Origin: Micrococcus sp.
Lineage (GTDB): Bacteria; Actinomycetota; Actinomycetes; Actinomycetales; Micrococcaceae
Direction of reading: 5' to 3'
Assembly (NCBI GenBank): GCA_029961105.1
Contig: JASBVO010000028.1
Coordinates: 1 to 64,000, forward strand
DNA length: 64,000 nt
Part shown: positions 8,421 through 15,834 of the stretch, piece after piece
How the letters are laid out: each line of letters opens with the position of its first letter
Position numbering within the stretch: position 1 is the stretch's first letter
The notes under the pieces: generated by a model
What the model was told of the DNA's origin: nothing
Database searches by the model: none
Seen by the model: only the letters and a program-made list of their open reading frames with translations
Made by a program: the position numbers and the translations under genes

Positions 8421-9290
8421 TCAGAAGGCCGGGGTCACGTCTCCACCGGGCCAGGTCTCCTCGATGTAGGCCTTGACCTCCGGGGAGTGCAGGAGCTCGT
8501 CCAGCTTCTCGATGGCGGGGGTCTTCTCGCCGGCGCGCCAGGCCAGGAAGTTGGCGTACGGGTTCTCCCCGGAGATGTCCTCCACCACCAGGGCGTCCTC
8601 CAGGGTCATGCCGGCCTGGATGAAGTAGTTGCCGTTGATGACGGCGAGGTCGATCTTGGGGTCCTTGACGATCTGGACGAGGATCTCCGGCTGGTTCTCC
8701 TCGAACTTCAGGCCCTTCGGGTTCTGCTCGTCGCTCAGCGTCAGGGCGGCGGAGTCGTCCTCGATGCCGGTGAGCAGCCCGGCGGACTCAAGCATCTTCA
8801 GCGCCCGCGGCTGGTTGCCCGGGTCGTTGGTGATCGCGATGGTGGCCCCGTCCGGGATCGACTCGACGGAGTCGTGCTTCTCGGAGAACGCGGCGTAGGG
8901 CTCGATGTGGATGCCCTTGCCGTGCTCGAACTCGTAGCCCTTCTCCTCGACCTGGGAATTGAAGAACGGCTCGTGCATGTAGTAGTTGGCGTCCGAGGAG
9001 CCCTCGTCCAGCGACACATTGGGCAGCTGGTAGTCATCGAACTCCTGGATCTCCAGGTCGATGCCGGTGCCCTCGGTGAGGTTCTCGTCCACGTACTCCA
9101 GGATCTTCGCGTGCGGGACCGGGTTGGCACCGACCTTCAGGACCACCGGGTTGGCCGGGTCCAGGGTGGCGTCCGCGGACGGTGAGGTGGCGCCGCCACC
9201 GGCGCCGCAACCGGCCAGGGCTGCGGCCAGCAGCAGGCCGCCGGCACCGAGCAGCGAACGACGGCGCAGCGGGGAGGTGTTCTGGGTCAT
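8421..9290 (-). CDS. metQ: Methionine ABC transporter substrate-binding lipoprotein (NlpA/MetQ family)
   Basis: This is the extracellular methionine-binding lipoprotein of the MetNIQ importer. The N-terminus has RRRSLLGAGG followed by a hydrophobic stretch and lipobox LAGC with Cys28 as the lipidated residue; the paired arginines suggest possible Tat export. The mature part shows the family features LKVGANPVPHAKILEYV, EFDDYQLPNVSLDEG, ANYYMHEPFF and TIAITNDPGNQPRAL. It is 289 residues, of normal length. It is the last gene of the metN-metI-metQ operon; the substrate could be D- or L-methionine or a related sulfur compound. Confidence 0.93.
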   Translation of the reverse strand: MTQNTSPLRRRSLLGAGGLLLAAALAGCGAGGGATSPSADATLDPANPVVLKVGANPVPHAKILEYVDENLTEGTGIDLEIQEFDDYQLPNVSLDEGSSDANYYMHEPFFNSQVEEKGYEFEHGKGIHIEPYAAFSEKHDSVESIPDGATIAITNDPGNQPRALKMLESAGLLTGIEDDSAALTLSDEQNPKGLKFEENQPEILVQIVKDPKIDLAVINGNYFIQAGMTLEDALVVEDISGENPYANFLAWRAGEKTPAIEKLDELLHSPEVKAYIEETWPGGDVTPAF

Positions 9291-9324
9291 CGGATGTCCT
9301 TCAGGTCGGGGCGGGGATGGGGGG

Positions 9325-10005
9325 TCAGCGGTGGTCGACGGCGCGGACGATCCGGTCGCCGATCCACTGGATGAGTTGGACCAGGATCACCATGATGATG
9401 ATCGTGGAGATCATCACGGCGGTGTCGAAGCGCTGGTAGCCGTAGTTGTAGGCCAGCCGGCCAAGGCCGCCACCGCCGATGAGTCCGGCCATGGCGGAGT
9501 ACCCCACGAGCATCACGAGCGTGGTGGTCGTGGAGGCCACGAGGCCGGGCATCGCCTCGGGCAGCAGTACCTTGCGGACGATCTGTCCCCGGGTGGAGCC
9601 CATCACCCGCGCGGCGTCCACCGTGCCGGACGGCACCTCGCGGAGGGAGGTCTCCACCAGGCGGGCGAAGAACGGCGCGGTGCCGATGGTCAGGGAGACG
9701 CACGCGGCGATCGGGCCGATCGAGGTCCCGATGAGCCAGGCCGTGAACGGGATGAGCGCCACCATGAGGATCGCGTAGGGGATCGACCGGGTGATGTTCA
9801 CGATCACCGAGGACAGGATCGCGTGCAACCACGGCACCGGGCGCAGTCCGCCGGGGGCCGTGACGTGCAGGATGATCCCGAGCGCCAGTCCGATCGCGAG
9901 CGTGAAGACACCGGCGACGCCGACCATCACCAGGGTCTCGACGAACGCCTCGGGCAGGGCATCGGTCAGCGCCGGGTTCTGCAGCAGGTCCTGGAACCAG
10001 TTCAC
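9325..10005 (-). CDS. metI: Methionine ABC transporter permease
   Basis: MetI is the membrane channel subunit. The 226-residue protein has about five hydrophobic segments (for example TLVMVGVAGVFTLAIGLALG near the start and TAVMISTIIIMVILVQLI near the end). The EAA loop that docks the ATPase is visible in LPEAMPGLVASTT. ATG at 10005 overlaps the metN stop by four bases (ATGA), so the two are coupled. Confidence 0.93.
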   Translation of the reverse strand: MNWFQDLLQNPALTDALPEAFVETLVMVGVAGVFTLAIGLALGIILHVTAPGGLRPVPWLHAILSSVIVNITRSIPYAILMVALIPFTAWLIGTSIGPIAACVSLTIGTAPFFARLVETSLREVPSGTVDAARVMGSTRGQIVRKVLLPEAMPGLVASTTTTLVMLVGYSAMAGLIGGGGLGRLAYNYGYQRFDTAVMISTIIIMVILVQLIQWIGDRIVRAVDHR

Positions 10006-11051
10006 TGGGCACCTCCGAGGTCCTGGGCCGTTCCCTGGGCGGTCTCCACCTGGGTCCGGGTCCGCTGGGCGGCCCGGTAGCCGTTCTGTTGCAGGAAGGA
10101 CACGACCTCGTCCACCCCACCCGGCCCGTGGGCGGCCCCCTCGGGCAGCGCCAGGAGATGGTGGGCGAAACGCACGCCGGCGAGGTCCTCGACGGAGCCG
10201 GCGAGGACCCGTACGCCGTGGCCGAAGCGGTCCCTGATCACCGCGCTGACCGGGACGTCCGCGGCCGCGCCGTGACCGAGGACCTCCACGAGTTGGCCAC
10301 CGCTGTCCAGCGCGGCCTCGGGGAGCGGGAGCAGGGCAGAGGAGAGGCGGGAGCCGAGGGAGGAGGCGACCTCGGTCAGCCCTCCACCCTCCACGATCCG
10401 TCCCCGGTCCAGCAGGGACACCGAGGTGCAGATCTTCTTCACCACGTGCATCTCGTGGGTGATGACCACCACGGTCAGCCCGAGCCGGTCGGACAGGTCC
10501 CGGATCAGCTCCAGGATGCCGTCCGTGGTGGCCGGGTCCAGGGCAGAGGTGGGTTCGTCACACAGCAGCACGCGAGGGTCGGAGGCCAAAGCGCGGGCGA
10601 TGCCCACGCGCTGGCGCTGGCCGCCGGAGAGCTGGGACGGATAGGAGTTCTCGTAGTCCTCGAGTCCCACCAGGGAGATCAGCTCGCGGGCCCGGGCGGT
10701 GCGGGCCGCCTTGTCCTGGCCGGTGACCTCCAGCGGGTAGGCCACGTTGCCCAGCACCGTTCGGGAATCGAGCAGGTTCGCGTGCTGGAACACCATGCCG
10801 ATCCGGCGCCGGGCCTGGAGCAGGTCCCGGTCGGCCGCCGTGGCGAGGTCGGACCCGTCGATGGACACCGAGCCGGACGTCGGCCGGTCCAGCAGGGTCA
10901 GGCAGCGCACGAGGGTGGACTTGCCGGCCCCCGAGTGGCCGATGATGCCGTGCACGGCGCCGGTGGGCACGGTGAGGTCGATGCCGTCCAGGGCCACCAC
11001 CTCACGGTCACCTTGCCGGTAGACCTTGCGCAGGCCACGGATCGAGATCAT
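10002..11051 (-). CDS. metN: Methionine ABC transporter ATP-binding protein
   Basis: MetN powers methionine import. Walker A GHSGAGKST, the signature LSGGQRQRVGIARAL, Walker B VLLCDEPTSALDP and the switch ITHEMHV are all intact. The C-terminal part beyond residue about 250 (LVEVLGHGAAADVPVSAVIRD and after) matches the NIL domain that senses methionine in MetN proteins. ATG at 11051 has a strong ribosome site, GAAGGAAG, eight bases upstream. It leads the operon metN-metI-metQ; a palindrome lies in its leader. Confidence 0.94.
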   Translation of the reverse strand: MISIRGLRKVYRQGDREVVALDGIDLTVPTGAVHGIIGHSGAGKSTLVRCLTLLDRPTSGSVSIDGSDLATAADRDLLQARRRIGMVFQHANLLDSRTVLGNVAYPLEVTGQDKAARTARARELISLVGLEDYENSYPSQLSGGQRQRVGIARALASDPRVLLCDEPTSALDPATTDGILELIRDLSDRLGLTVVVITHEMHVVKKICTSVSLLDRGRIVEGGGLTEVASSLGSRLSSALLPLPEAALDSGGQLVEVLGHGAAADVPVSAVIRDRFGHGVRVLAGSVEDLAGVRFAHHLLALPEGAAHGPGGVDEVVSFLQQNGYRAAQRTRTQVETAQGTAQDLGGAQ

Positions 11052-11107
11052 GCACTTCCTTCGGTTGGCTTCGCTGCTGTCGGCACGGTCGGCACCCGCA
11101 ACGCGTT

Positions 11108-11133
11108 GAGTCGCCATCGGCGGACGGCGACTC
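11108..11133. promoter_or_regulatory. Inverted repeat in metN leader, candidate operator
   Basis: GAGTCGCC (11108-11115) and GGCGACTC (11126-11133) form a perfect 8-bp inverted repeat with a 10-nt centre, 57 bases before the metN start. A relatively A+T-rich stretch (11134-11150) lies immediately upstream with respect to metN. It could be an operator or an RNA hairpin. I could not match it to a known SAM riboswitch class by eye. Confidence 0.4.
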
Positions 11134-11294
11134 ACTATTCAATCAATGATCTCGCCCGAGCGCCGACGGTGCGGGTTCGCTGGGCGTCTCGAGATGACAT
11201 ACGGGACGCGCGGGGCGGCGTGGCGGCGGCGGCCCGGTCCAGGATGACGTTTCGTGACGCGTGTGAACCTGCAGGAAAGTCTATCCCGGGAGGT

Positions 11295-12017
11295 TCAGCG
11301 ACCGATGACCGGCCAGTCACCGTTCACCACGGCGGCCGGGTCCTTGCGACGCAGGTAGTCCTGGAAACTCGCGGACTGTTCGGCCTTCCACGCCGCCTGT
11401 TGCGCCTGCAGGGTCTCCAGGGGCACCTGGAGCTGCGGGTACTTCCGGGCCAGGCAGTCCTCCACCCCCACCGCGGCCAGGGAGTCCGCCGCGGAGGTGT
11501 GGGCGTCCAGCAACTGCACCTGGTAGAGGGAGCAGACGTCCGTCAGGGTGCGCTTGCCGCGGCGGTACCTGTCGACGTGCTTGTCGATGACGTAGGGATC
11601 GATGATCCAGCGGTTGGGCAGCGGCCCGAGCCCCCGGCGGGCCAGCTCCCGGTCCATGACCGTGAAGTCGTAGCAGGCGTTGAAGGCGATGACGGGGATG
11701 CCGGCCTCGAAGAAGTCCCGCAGGGTCTCGGCGATCTCCACGATCGCCACGTCCGACGGCAAGCCCTCGGCCCGGGCGCGCTCGGTGGTGACACCGTGCA
11801 CGGCCGCGGCCTCCGGCGGGATCGGTACGCCCGGGTCCACGAGCCATTCGTAGTTCGCGGCCAGGGTGCCGTGCGGGTCCACCACCACCAGCGATGCGGT
11901 GACCACCAGGGCGGTCTCCGGGTCCCGTCCCGTGGTCTCCAGGTCGAAGCCGACCCTGATCTGCTCGTGCCAGGGGGTCGGCTGGACTGCGGGGGCGCTG
12001 GCCGGGAGGTCGCTCAC
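11295..12017 (-). CDS. DnaQ-like 3'-5' exonuclease (DEDDh)
   Basis: The 240-residue protein carries the DEDDh exonuclease motifs: ExoI VGFDLETTGRD (Asp-x-Glu), ExoII VIAFNACYDFTVMDREL (Asn-x3-Asp) and ExoIII DAHTSAADSLA (His-x4-Asp). These residues bind two metal ions and hydrolyse DNA or RNA 3' ends. It resembles the proofreading subunit of DNA polymerase III but stands alone, and the family also includes RNases, so the substrate is open. GTG at 12017 is preferred to longer starts because it has GGTGAGG upstream and a TACGGT hexamer six bases before it. It is divergent from the alkyltransferase-like gene. Confidence 0.85.
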   Translation of the reverse strand: MSDLPASAPAVQPTPWHEQIRVGFDLETTGRDPETALVVTASLVVVDPHGTLAANYEWLVDPGVPIPPEAAAVHGVTTERARAEGLPSDVAIVEIAETLRDFFEAGIPVIAFNACYDFTVMDRELARRGLGPLPNRWIIDPYVIDKHVDRYRRGKRTLTDVCSLYQVQLLDAHTSAADSLAAVGVEDCLARKYPQLQVPLETLQAQQAAWKAEQSASFQDYLRRKDPAAVVNGDWPVIGR

Positions 12018-12023
12018 ACCCTC

Positions 12024-12029
12024 ACCGTA
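12024..12029 (-). promoter_or_regulatory. Predicted -10 hexamer of a leaderless exonuclease transcript
   Basis: TACGGT on the minus strand ends six bases before the GTG start at 12017. Confidence 0.4.
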
Positions 12030-12090
12030 CCGCCCGGCACGGACGCGGTACGCAGGCCCGCGTCGTGCGGTGGGGAAGGCCGCTGGCATC

Positions 12091-12498
12091 ATGTCCCCTG
12101 TGGAGCAGAACACCGGCCCCGTCCTGCCGGAGGGCCCCTATGAGCTGGCCGAGGCGCTCGTGCTGGCCGCCGGACTCGTCCCGCCCGGCCGGGCGATCAG
12201 CTACGGGGGACTGGCCGGGCTGCTGGGGGCGGGCGGTCCACGGCAGGCCGGCCGGGCGATGTCCATGGCCCCGGACGGCACCGCCTGGTGGCGGGTCGTG
12301 CGCGCGGACGGCACACTGCCGGCGTCGTTGGCCGCGCGGGCGGCGCCCCATTACCGTGCCGAGGGCACCCCGCTGAAGGAGACCGCAGGGCCCGACGCCG
12401 GCGCTCCCGTCCGCGTGGACCTCGCCGCCGCGCTGTGGGTGCCGGAGGCAGCGGCGAGGGACGCCCTGGCCCGGCTGCGGGCCGGGCTGGGTCCCTAA
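12091..12498 (+). CDS. Alkyltransferase-like protein (MGMT-like DNA-binding domain)
   Basis: The 135-residue protein has the DNA-binding half of O6-alkylguanine-DNA alkyltransferase: VPPGRAISYGGLAGLLG followed by AGRAMSMAPDGTAWWRVVRADG. In the active enzyme the last segment reads PCHRV with the acceptor cysteine; here the position is Trp (AWWRVV), so alkyl transfer is impossible. Proteins of this type bind alkylated guanine and flag it for nucleotide excision repair. ATG at 12091 is the most natural start. It is followed at once by adnA and lies in a repair-gene neighbourhood. Confidence 0.82.
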   Translation: MSPVEQNTGPVLPEGPYELAEALVLAAGLVPPGRAISYGGLAGLLGAGGPRQAGRAMSMAPDGTAWWRVVRADGTLPASLAARAAPHYRAEGTPLKETAGPDAGAPVRVDLAAALWVPEAAARDALARLRAGLGP

Positions 12499-12528
12499 CG
12501 CGTCCGCGGTGACTGGTTGAATACACCC

Positions 12529-15500
12529 ATGCCTGCCGAAGCTTCTCCCAGCGCGTCCCCCGAAGCGCCCGCCCAGGGCCTGCGCCTGACCGGTCCGGCG
12601 CCGGTCCGCGCCGAGGCGTTCGTCCCGGACCGGGACCAGCAGCGCGTGCTGGACCTGGCGCCCGGGCACGGGCCCGTCCTGGTCCTGGGCGGACCGGGGA
12701 CGGGCCGGAGCGCCGTCGCCGTGGAATACGCCGCGCGCCGCATCGAACAGGGCCTGGACCCTGCGGCGTTGCTGGTGCTCGCCCCCACCCGTCAGTCCGC
12801 GGCCCGGTTGCGGGACGCACTGTCCGTCCGCCTGGACCGGGGCGGGAGGGGAACGCGCTCCGCCACCCCGGTGCGGACCTGGGCCGCCTACGCCTTCGAC
12901 CTGGTCCGTCGGGCCCGGGTCGGCGGCTACCTGCCGACCGTGCAGCGCACCCCGCGGCTGCTCTCGGGCGCGGAGCAGGACACCGTCATCGCCGAGCTGC
13001 TGGAGAGCTACGCGTCACAGGCACGCCCGGGCCCCGACTGGCCCGGGGACCTCTCCGAGGCGGTCACCACCCGCGGCTTCCGCAGGGAGGTCCGGGAACT
13101 GATCGACCGCACCAGTGAGTACGGCGTCGAGCCCGGGCACCTCGAGGAACTGGGGGAACAGTACCGCCGGCCGGAGTGGACCGCCGCCGCCGTGCTCCTG
13201 CAGGACTACCGGGACCGCCTCGACCTGGGCATGGCCGAGGCCTTCGATCCGGCCGGGCTCCTGACCACCGCGAGCAGGCTCCTCGAGGAGAATCCGGAGC
13301 TGCTGGACGCCGAGCGGACCAGCCTGCCCGTACTGGTCATCGACGACCTGCAGGAGGCCACCCCCTCGGTCCACCGGCTCATCCGCCTGCTGGCACGAGG
13401 CCAGGACGTGGTGGCCACGGCCAGCCCGGACACGGTGGTGCAGGGCTTCCGCGGCGCCCGGCCCGACCTGGTCCACGAGTACCCGGACTGCCTGGTGGTG
13501 CCCGGTCCGGCCGGGGGAGCGGATGGGCGGACGCTGACCCTGACCGTGGGCCACCGGATGGGCCCGGACGTGCTCACCGCCTGGCAGCGCGTGGCCCGGC
13601 GTATCCCCGCCCAGCCCGTGATGCTGGAGGTCCGGCAGGACCTGGCGCCGCCGGAGGACGCCGAGACGGCCGACGTCGCCGTGCACCTGGTGGCCTCGCC
13701 GGCCCACGAGCAGCACCTCGTGCTGCAGCAGGTGCTGCACCTGCACCACCGCGAGGGCATCGCCCTGGACCGGCTGGCGGTCATGGCCCGCTCCGGGCCC
13801 CTGGTGGCCGAATTGGGACGGTTCCTCGAGTCCGAGGGCATCCCCGTCAACCACTCCCTGTCTGACACGGTGCTCAAGACCGAACCGGCCGTCACCCCGC
13901 TGCTGTACCTGCTCCGGATGGTGTCCGCACCGCCGGGGAGCCCGGAGTCCGCCCCGGACATCGACCGGGCGCTGTGGCTGGCCGGCGGCCGGTATGGCGG
14001 GGCCACGGCCCTGCACCTGCGCCAGCTGCGCCAGCGGCTGCTCCGCGAGGAGCGCGCCCGCGGGGGGACCCGCACCAGCACCGAGCTGCTGCTGGCCGCC
14101 CTCGAGGCCCCCGAGGTCCTGGACGGCTACCGGCTCTCCGGAGCCGGTCTCCAGCGCATCGCCCGCATGGTGGCCGCCGGGCGGCAGGCGGCGCAGGACC
14201 CGGCGGCCACCGCCGAGACCGTGCTGTGGGCCCTGTGGAATGCCTCGGACCGTCCGGCCCGCTGGGAGCGGGAGGCGGTGACCGGGACCGGAGCGGACGC
14301 CCGGCGCGCGGACCGGGACCTGGACGCCGTCGTCGGGCTCTTCCAGGCCGCCGAGCGCTATGTGGACCAGTTCCCGGGGGCCTCGGCGCTGTCCTTCGCG
14401 CACTACATGGAGGCCCAGGACCTGCCGATGGACGTGTTGGCCGCCACGGGGCGGCAGGAGGGGTCGGTCTCCGTACTGACTCCGGCCACCGCGGCGGGGC
14501 AGGAGTGGGACGCGGTCATCATCGCCGGGCTGCAGGATGGCGTCTGGCCCAACACCCGGCTGCGCGGACAACTGCTCGGAGCCGGTGACCTGGCGGACGT
14601 CGCCTCCGGCCGCGGCACGATCGCCGACCGGCGGTCCCGCATCGCCGAGGTCCGCCAGGACGAGCTGCGCAGCTTCTCCACCGCCGTGTCCCGCGCCCGC
14701 CGGACCGTGATCGGAGTCGCCGTCGCCTCAGACGACGCCCAGCCCAGTGACTTCGTGGACATCCTGTCGCCGTGGCGCGAACTGGACCGCACGCGTCCGC
14801 TGACCGACGTCCCGCCGCCCATCACGGCCACCGCGCTGGTGGCCGGCCTGCGGCGCCGGCTGGAGGAGGCCGCCGCATCCGTGGACGAGGACGGCACCGT
14901 GCCCGACCCCCCGGGCCCCGAGACGTCGGAGGCGGCGTCGGCCCTGGCCCTGCTCGCGGTGCAGGGCATCCGGGGAGCGCATCCGGACGATTGGTGGGGA
15001 CTGCTGCCGCTGTCCACGCAGGAACCCCTCGTGGACGTCACCACCACCCCGATCCCCGTCTCGCCGTCGCGGGTGGAGACGGCCCTGAAGTCGCCGCTGA
15101 ACTGGTTCCTCTACCAGGCCGGTGCCCAGGCGGGCAGCACCCAGGCCCAGTCGATCGGCACGCTCATCCACGCCGTCGCCGAGGCCCACCCGGACGGTCC
15201 GCCCGAGGCCCTGGCTGCGGAATTGGAGCGGCGGCTGCCGGACCTCGGGCTGGAGCCGGGCTGGGAGTCCGAGCGGATCGCGTCGGAGGCGCGGCGCATG
15301 CTCGACTACTTCGTGTCCTACCTGCGCCAGATGGCCAAGGAAGGCCGGTCCCTGGTGGACGTGGAGCACCGATTCCACCAGGAGCTCGAGCGCGAGGGGC
15401 TGCGGGTCCGCATCAACGGCAGCATCGACCGGCTCGAGCGGGACGCCCAGGGCCGGCCCGTCGTCATCGACCTCAAGACGGGCCGGCACGAACCGTCGAA

Positions 15501-15834
15501 GAGCGACATGCTCGAGCTGCCCCAGTTGGGGGTGTACCAGGCGGCCATCGCGGCCGGGGCCGTGGACGAGGAGGACTTCGACCGGCCCACCGAGCCGGGC
15601 GGTGCGGCGCTCGTGCAGCTGCGCACCAAGAACAAGTCCGTGAAGGTCCAGGACCAGCCGGCGCTGTCCGGCGATGACCAGTGGGCCCTTGACCAGGTCT
15701 TCACGGCCGCGGCCAGCATGGTCGGCCCGAGGTTCCTGGCAGTCCACGGAGGGCCGGACAACCCCGGTTGTGCCCTGCCCTCCGTGTGTCCCATCCACAG
15801 CGACGGAAGGCAGGCCACCGAATGGCATCGATGA
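12529..15834 (+). CDS. adnA: AdnA-type subunit of the AdnAB helicase-nuclease
   Basis: AdnA pairs with AdnB in the actinobacterial motor nuclease that resects double-strand breaks. The 1101-residue chain has a UvrD/RecB-like helicase part and a C-terminal PD-(D/E)XK nuclease (GSIDRLE with Asp967; VIDLKTG with Asp981 and Lys983). The ATPase motifs are degenerate: Walker A reads GGPGTGRSA with Arg60 in place of lysine, Walker B reads VIDDLQEA instead of DEFQD, and the next motif reads ASPDTVVQGFRGA. The motor half may therefore not hydrolyse ATP, while the nuclease looks intact. The C-terminus has only two cysteines (GCALPSVCP). ATG 12529 is chosen over TTG 12517. The end overlaps adnB by 13 bases. 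Confidence 0.9.
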   Translation: MPAEASPSASPEAPAQGLRLTGPAPVRAEAFVPDRDQQRVLDLAPGHGPVLVLGGPGTGRSAVAVEYAARRIEQGLDPAALLVLAPTRQSAARLRDALSVRLDRGGRGTRSATPVRTWAAYAFDLVRRARVGGYLPTVQRTPRLLSGAEQDTVIAELLESYASQARPGPDWPGDLSEAVTTRGFRREVRELIDRTSEYGVEPGHLEELGEQYRRPEWTAAAVLLQDYRDRLDLGMAEAFDPAGLLTTASRLLEENPELLDAERTSLPVLVIDDLQEATPSVHRLIRLLARGQDVVATASPDTVVQGFRGARPDLVHEYPDCLVVPGPAGGADGRTLTLTVGHRMGPDVLTAWQRVARRIPAQPVMLEVRQDLAPPEDAETADVAVHLVASPAHEQHLVLQQVLHLHHREGIALDRLAVMARSGPLVAELGRFLESEGIPVNHSLSDTVLKTEPAVTPLLYLLRMVSAPPGSPESAPDIDRALWLAGGRYGGATALHLRQLRQRLLREERARGGTRTSTELLLAALEAPEVLDGYRLSGAGLQRIARMVAAGRQAAQDPAATAETVLWALWNASDRPARWEREAVTGTGADARRADRDLDAVVGLFQAAERYVDQFPGASALSFAHYMEAQDLPMDVLAATGRQEGSVSVLTPATAAGQEWDAVIIAGLQDGVWPNTRLRGQLLGAGDLADVASGRGTIADRRSRIAEVRQDELRSFSTAVSRARRTVIGVAVASDDAQPSDFVDILSPWRELDRTRPLTDVPPPITATALVAGLRRRLEEAAASVDEDGTVPDPPGPETSEAASALALLAVQGIRGAHPDDWWGLLPLSTQEPLVDVTTTPIPVSPSRVETALKSPLNWFLYQAGAQAGSTQAQSIGTLIHAVAEAHPDGPPEALAAELERRLPDLGLEPGWESERIASEARRMLDYFVSYLRQMAKEGRSLVDVEHRFHQELEREGLRVRINGSIDRLERDAQGRPVVIDLKTGRHEPSKSDMLELPQLGVYQAAIAAGAVDEEDFDRPTEPGGAALVQLRTKNKSVKVQDQPALSGDDQWALDQVFTAAASMVGPRFLAVHGGPDNPGCALPSVCPIHSDGRQATEWHR

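Noticed and set aside
11052-11290. SAM riboswitch upstream of metN
   Set aside because: Only one palindrome is visible; I cannot recognise conserved core elements of any SAM riboswitch class by eye, so no call is made.
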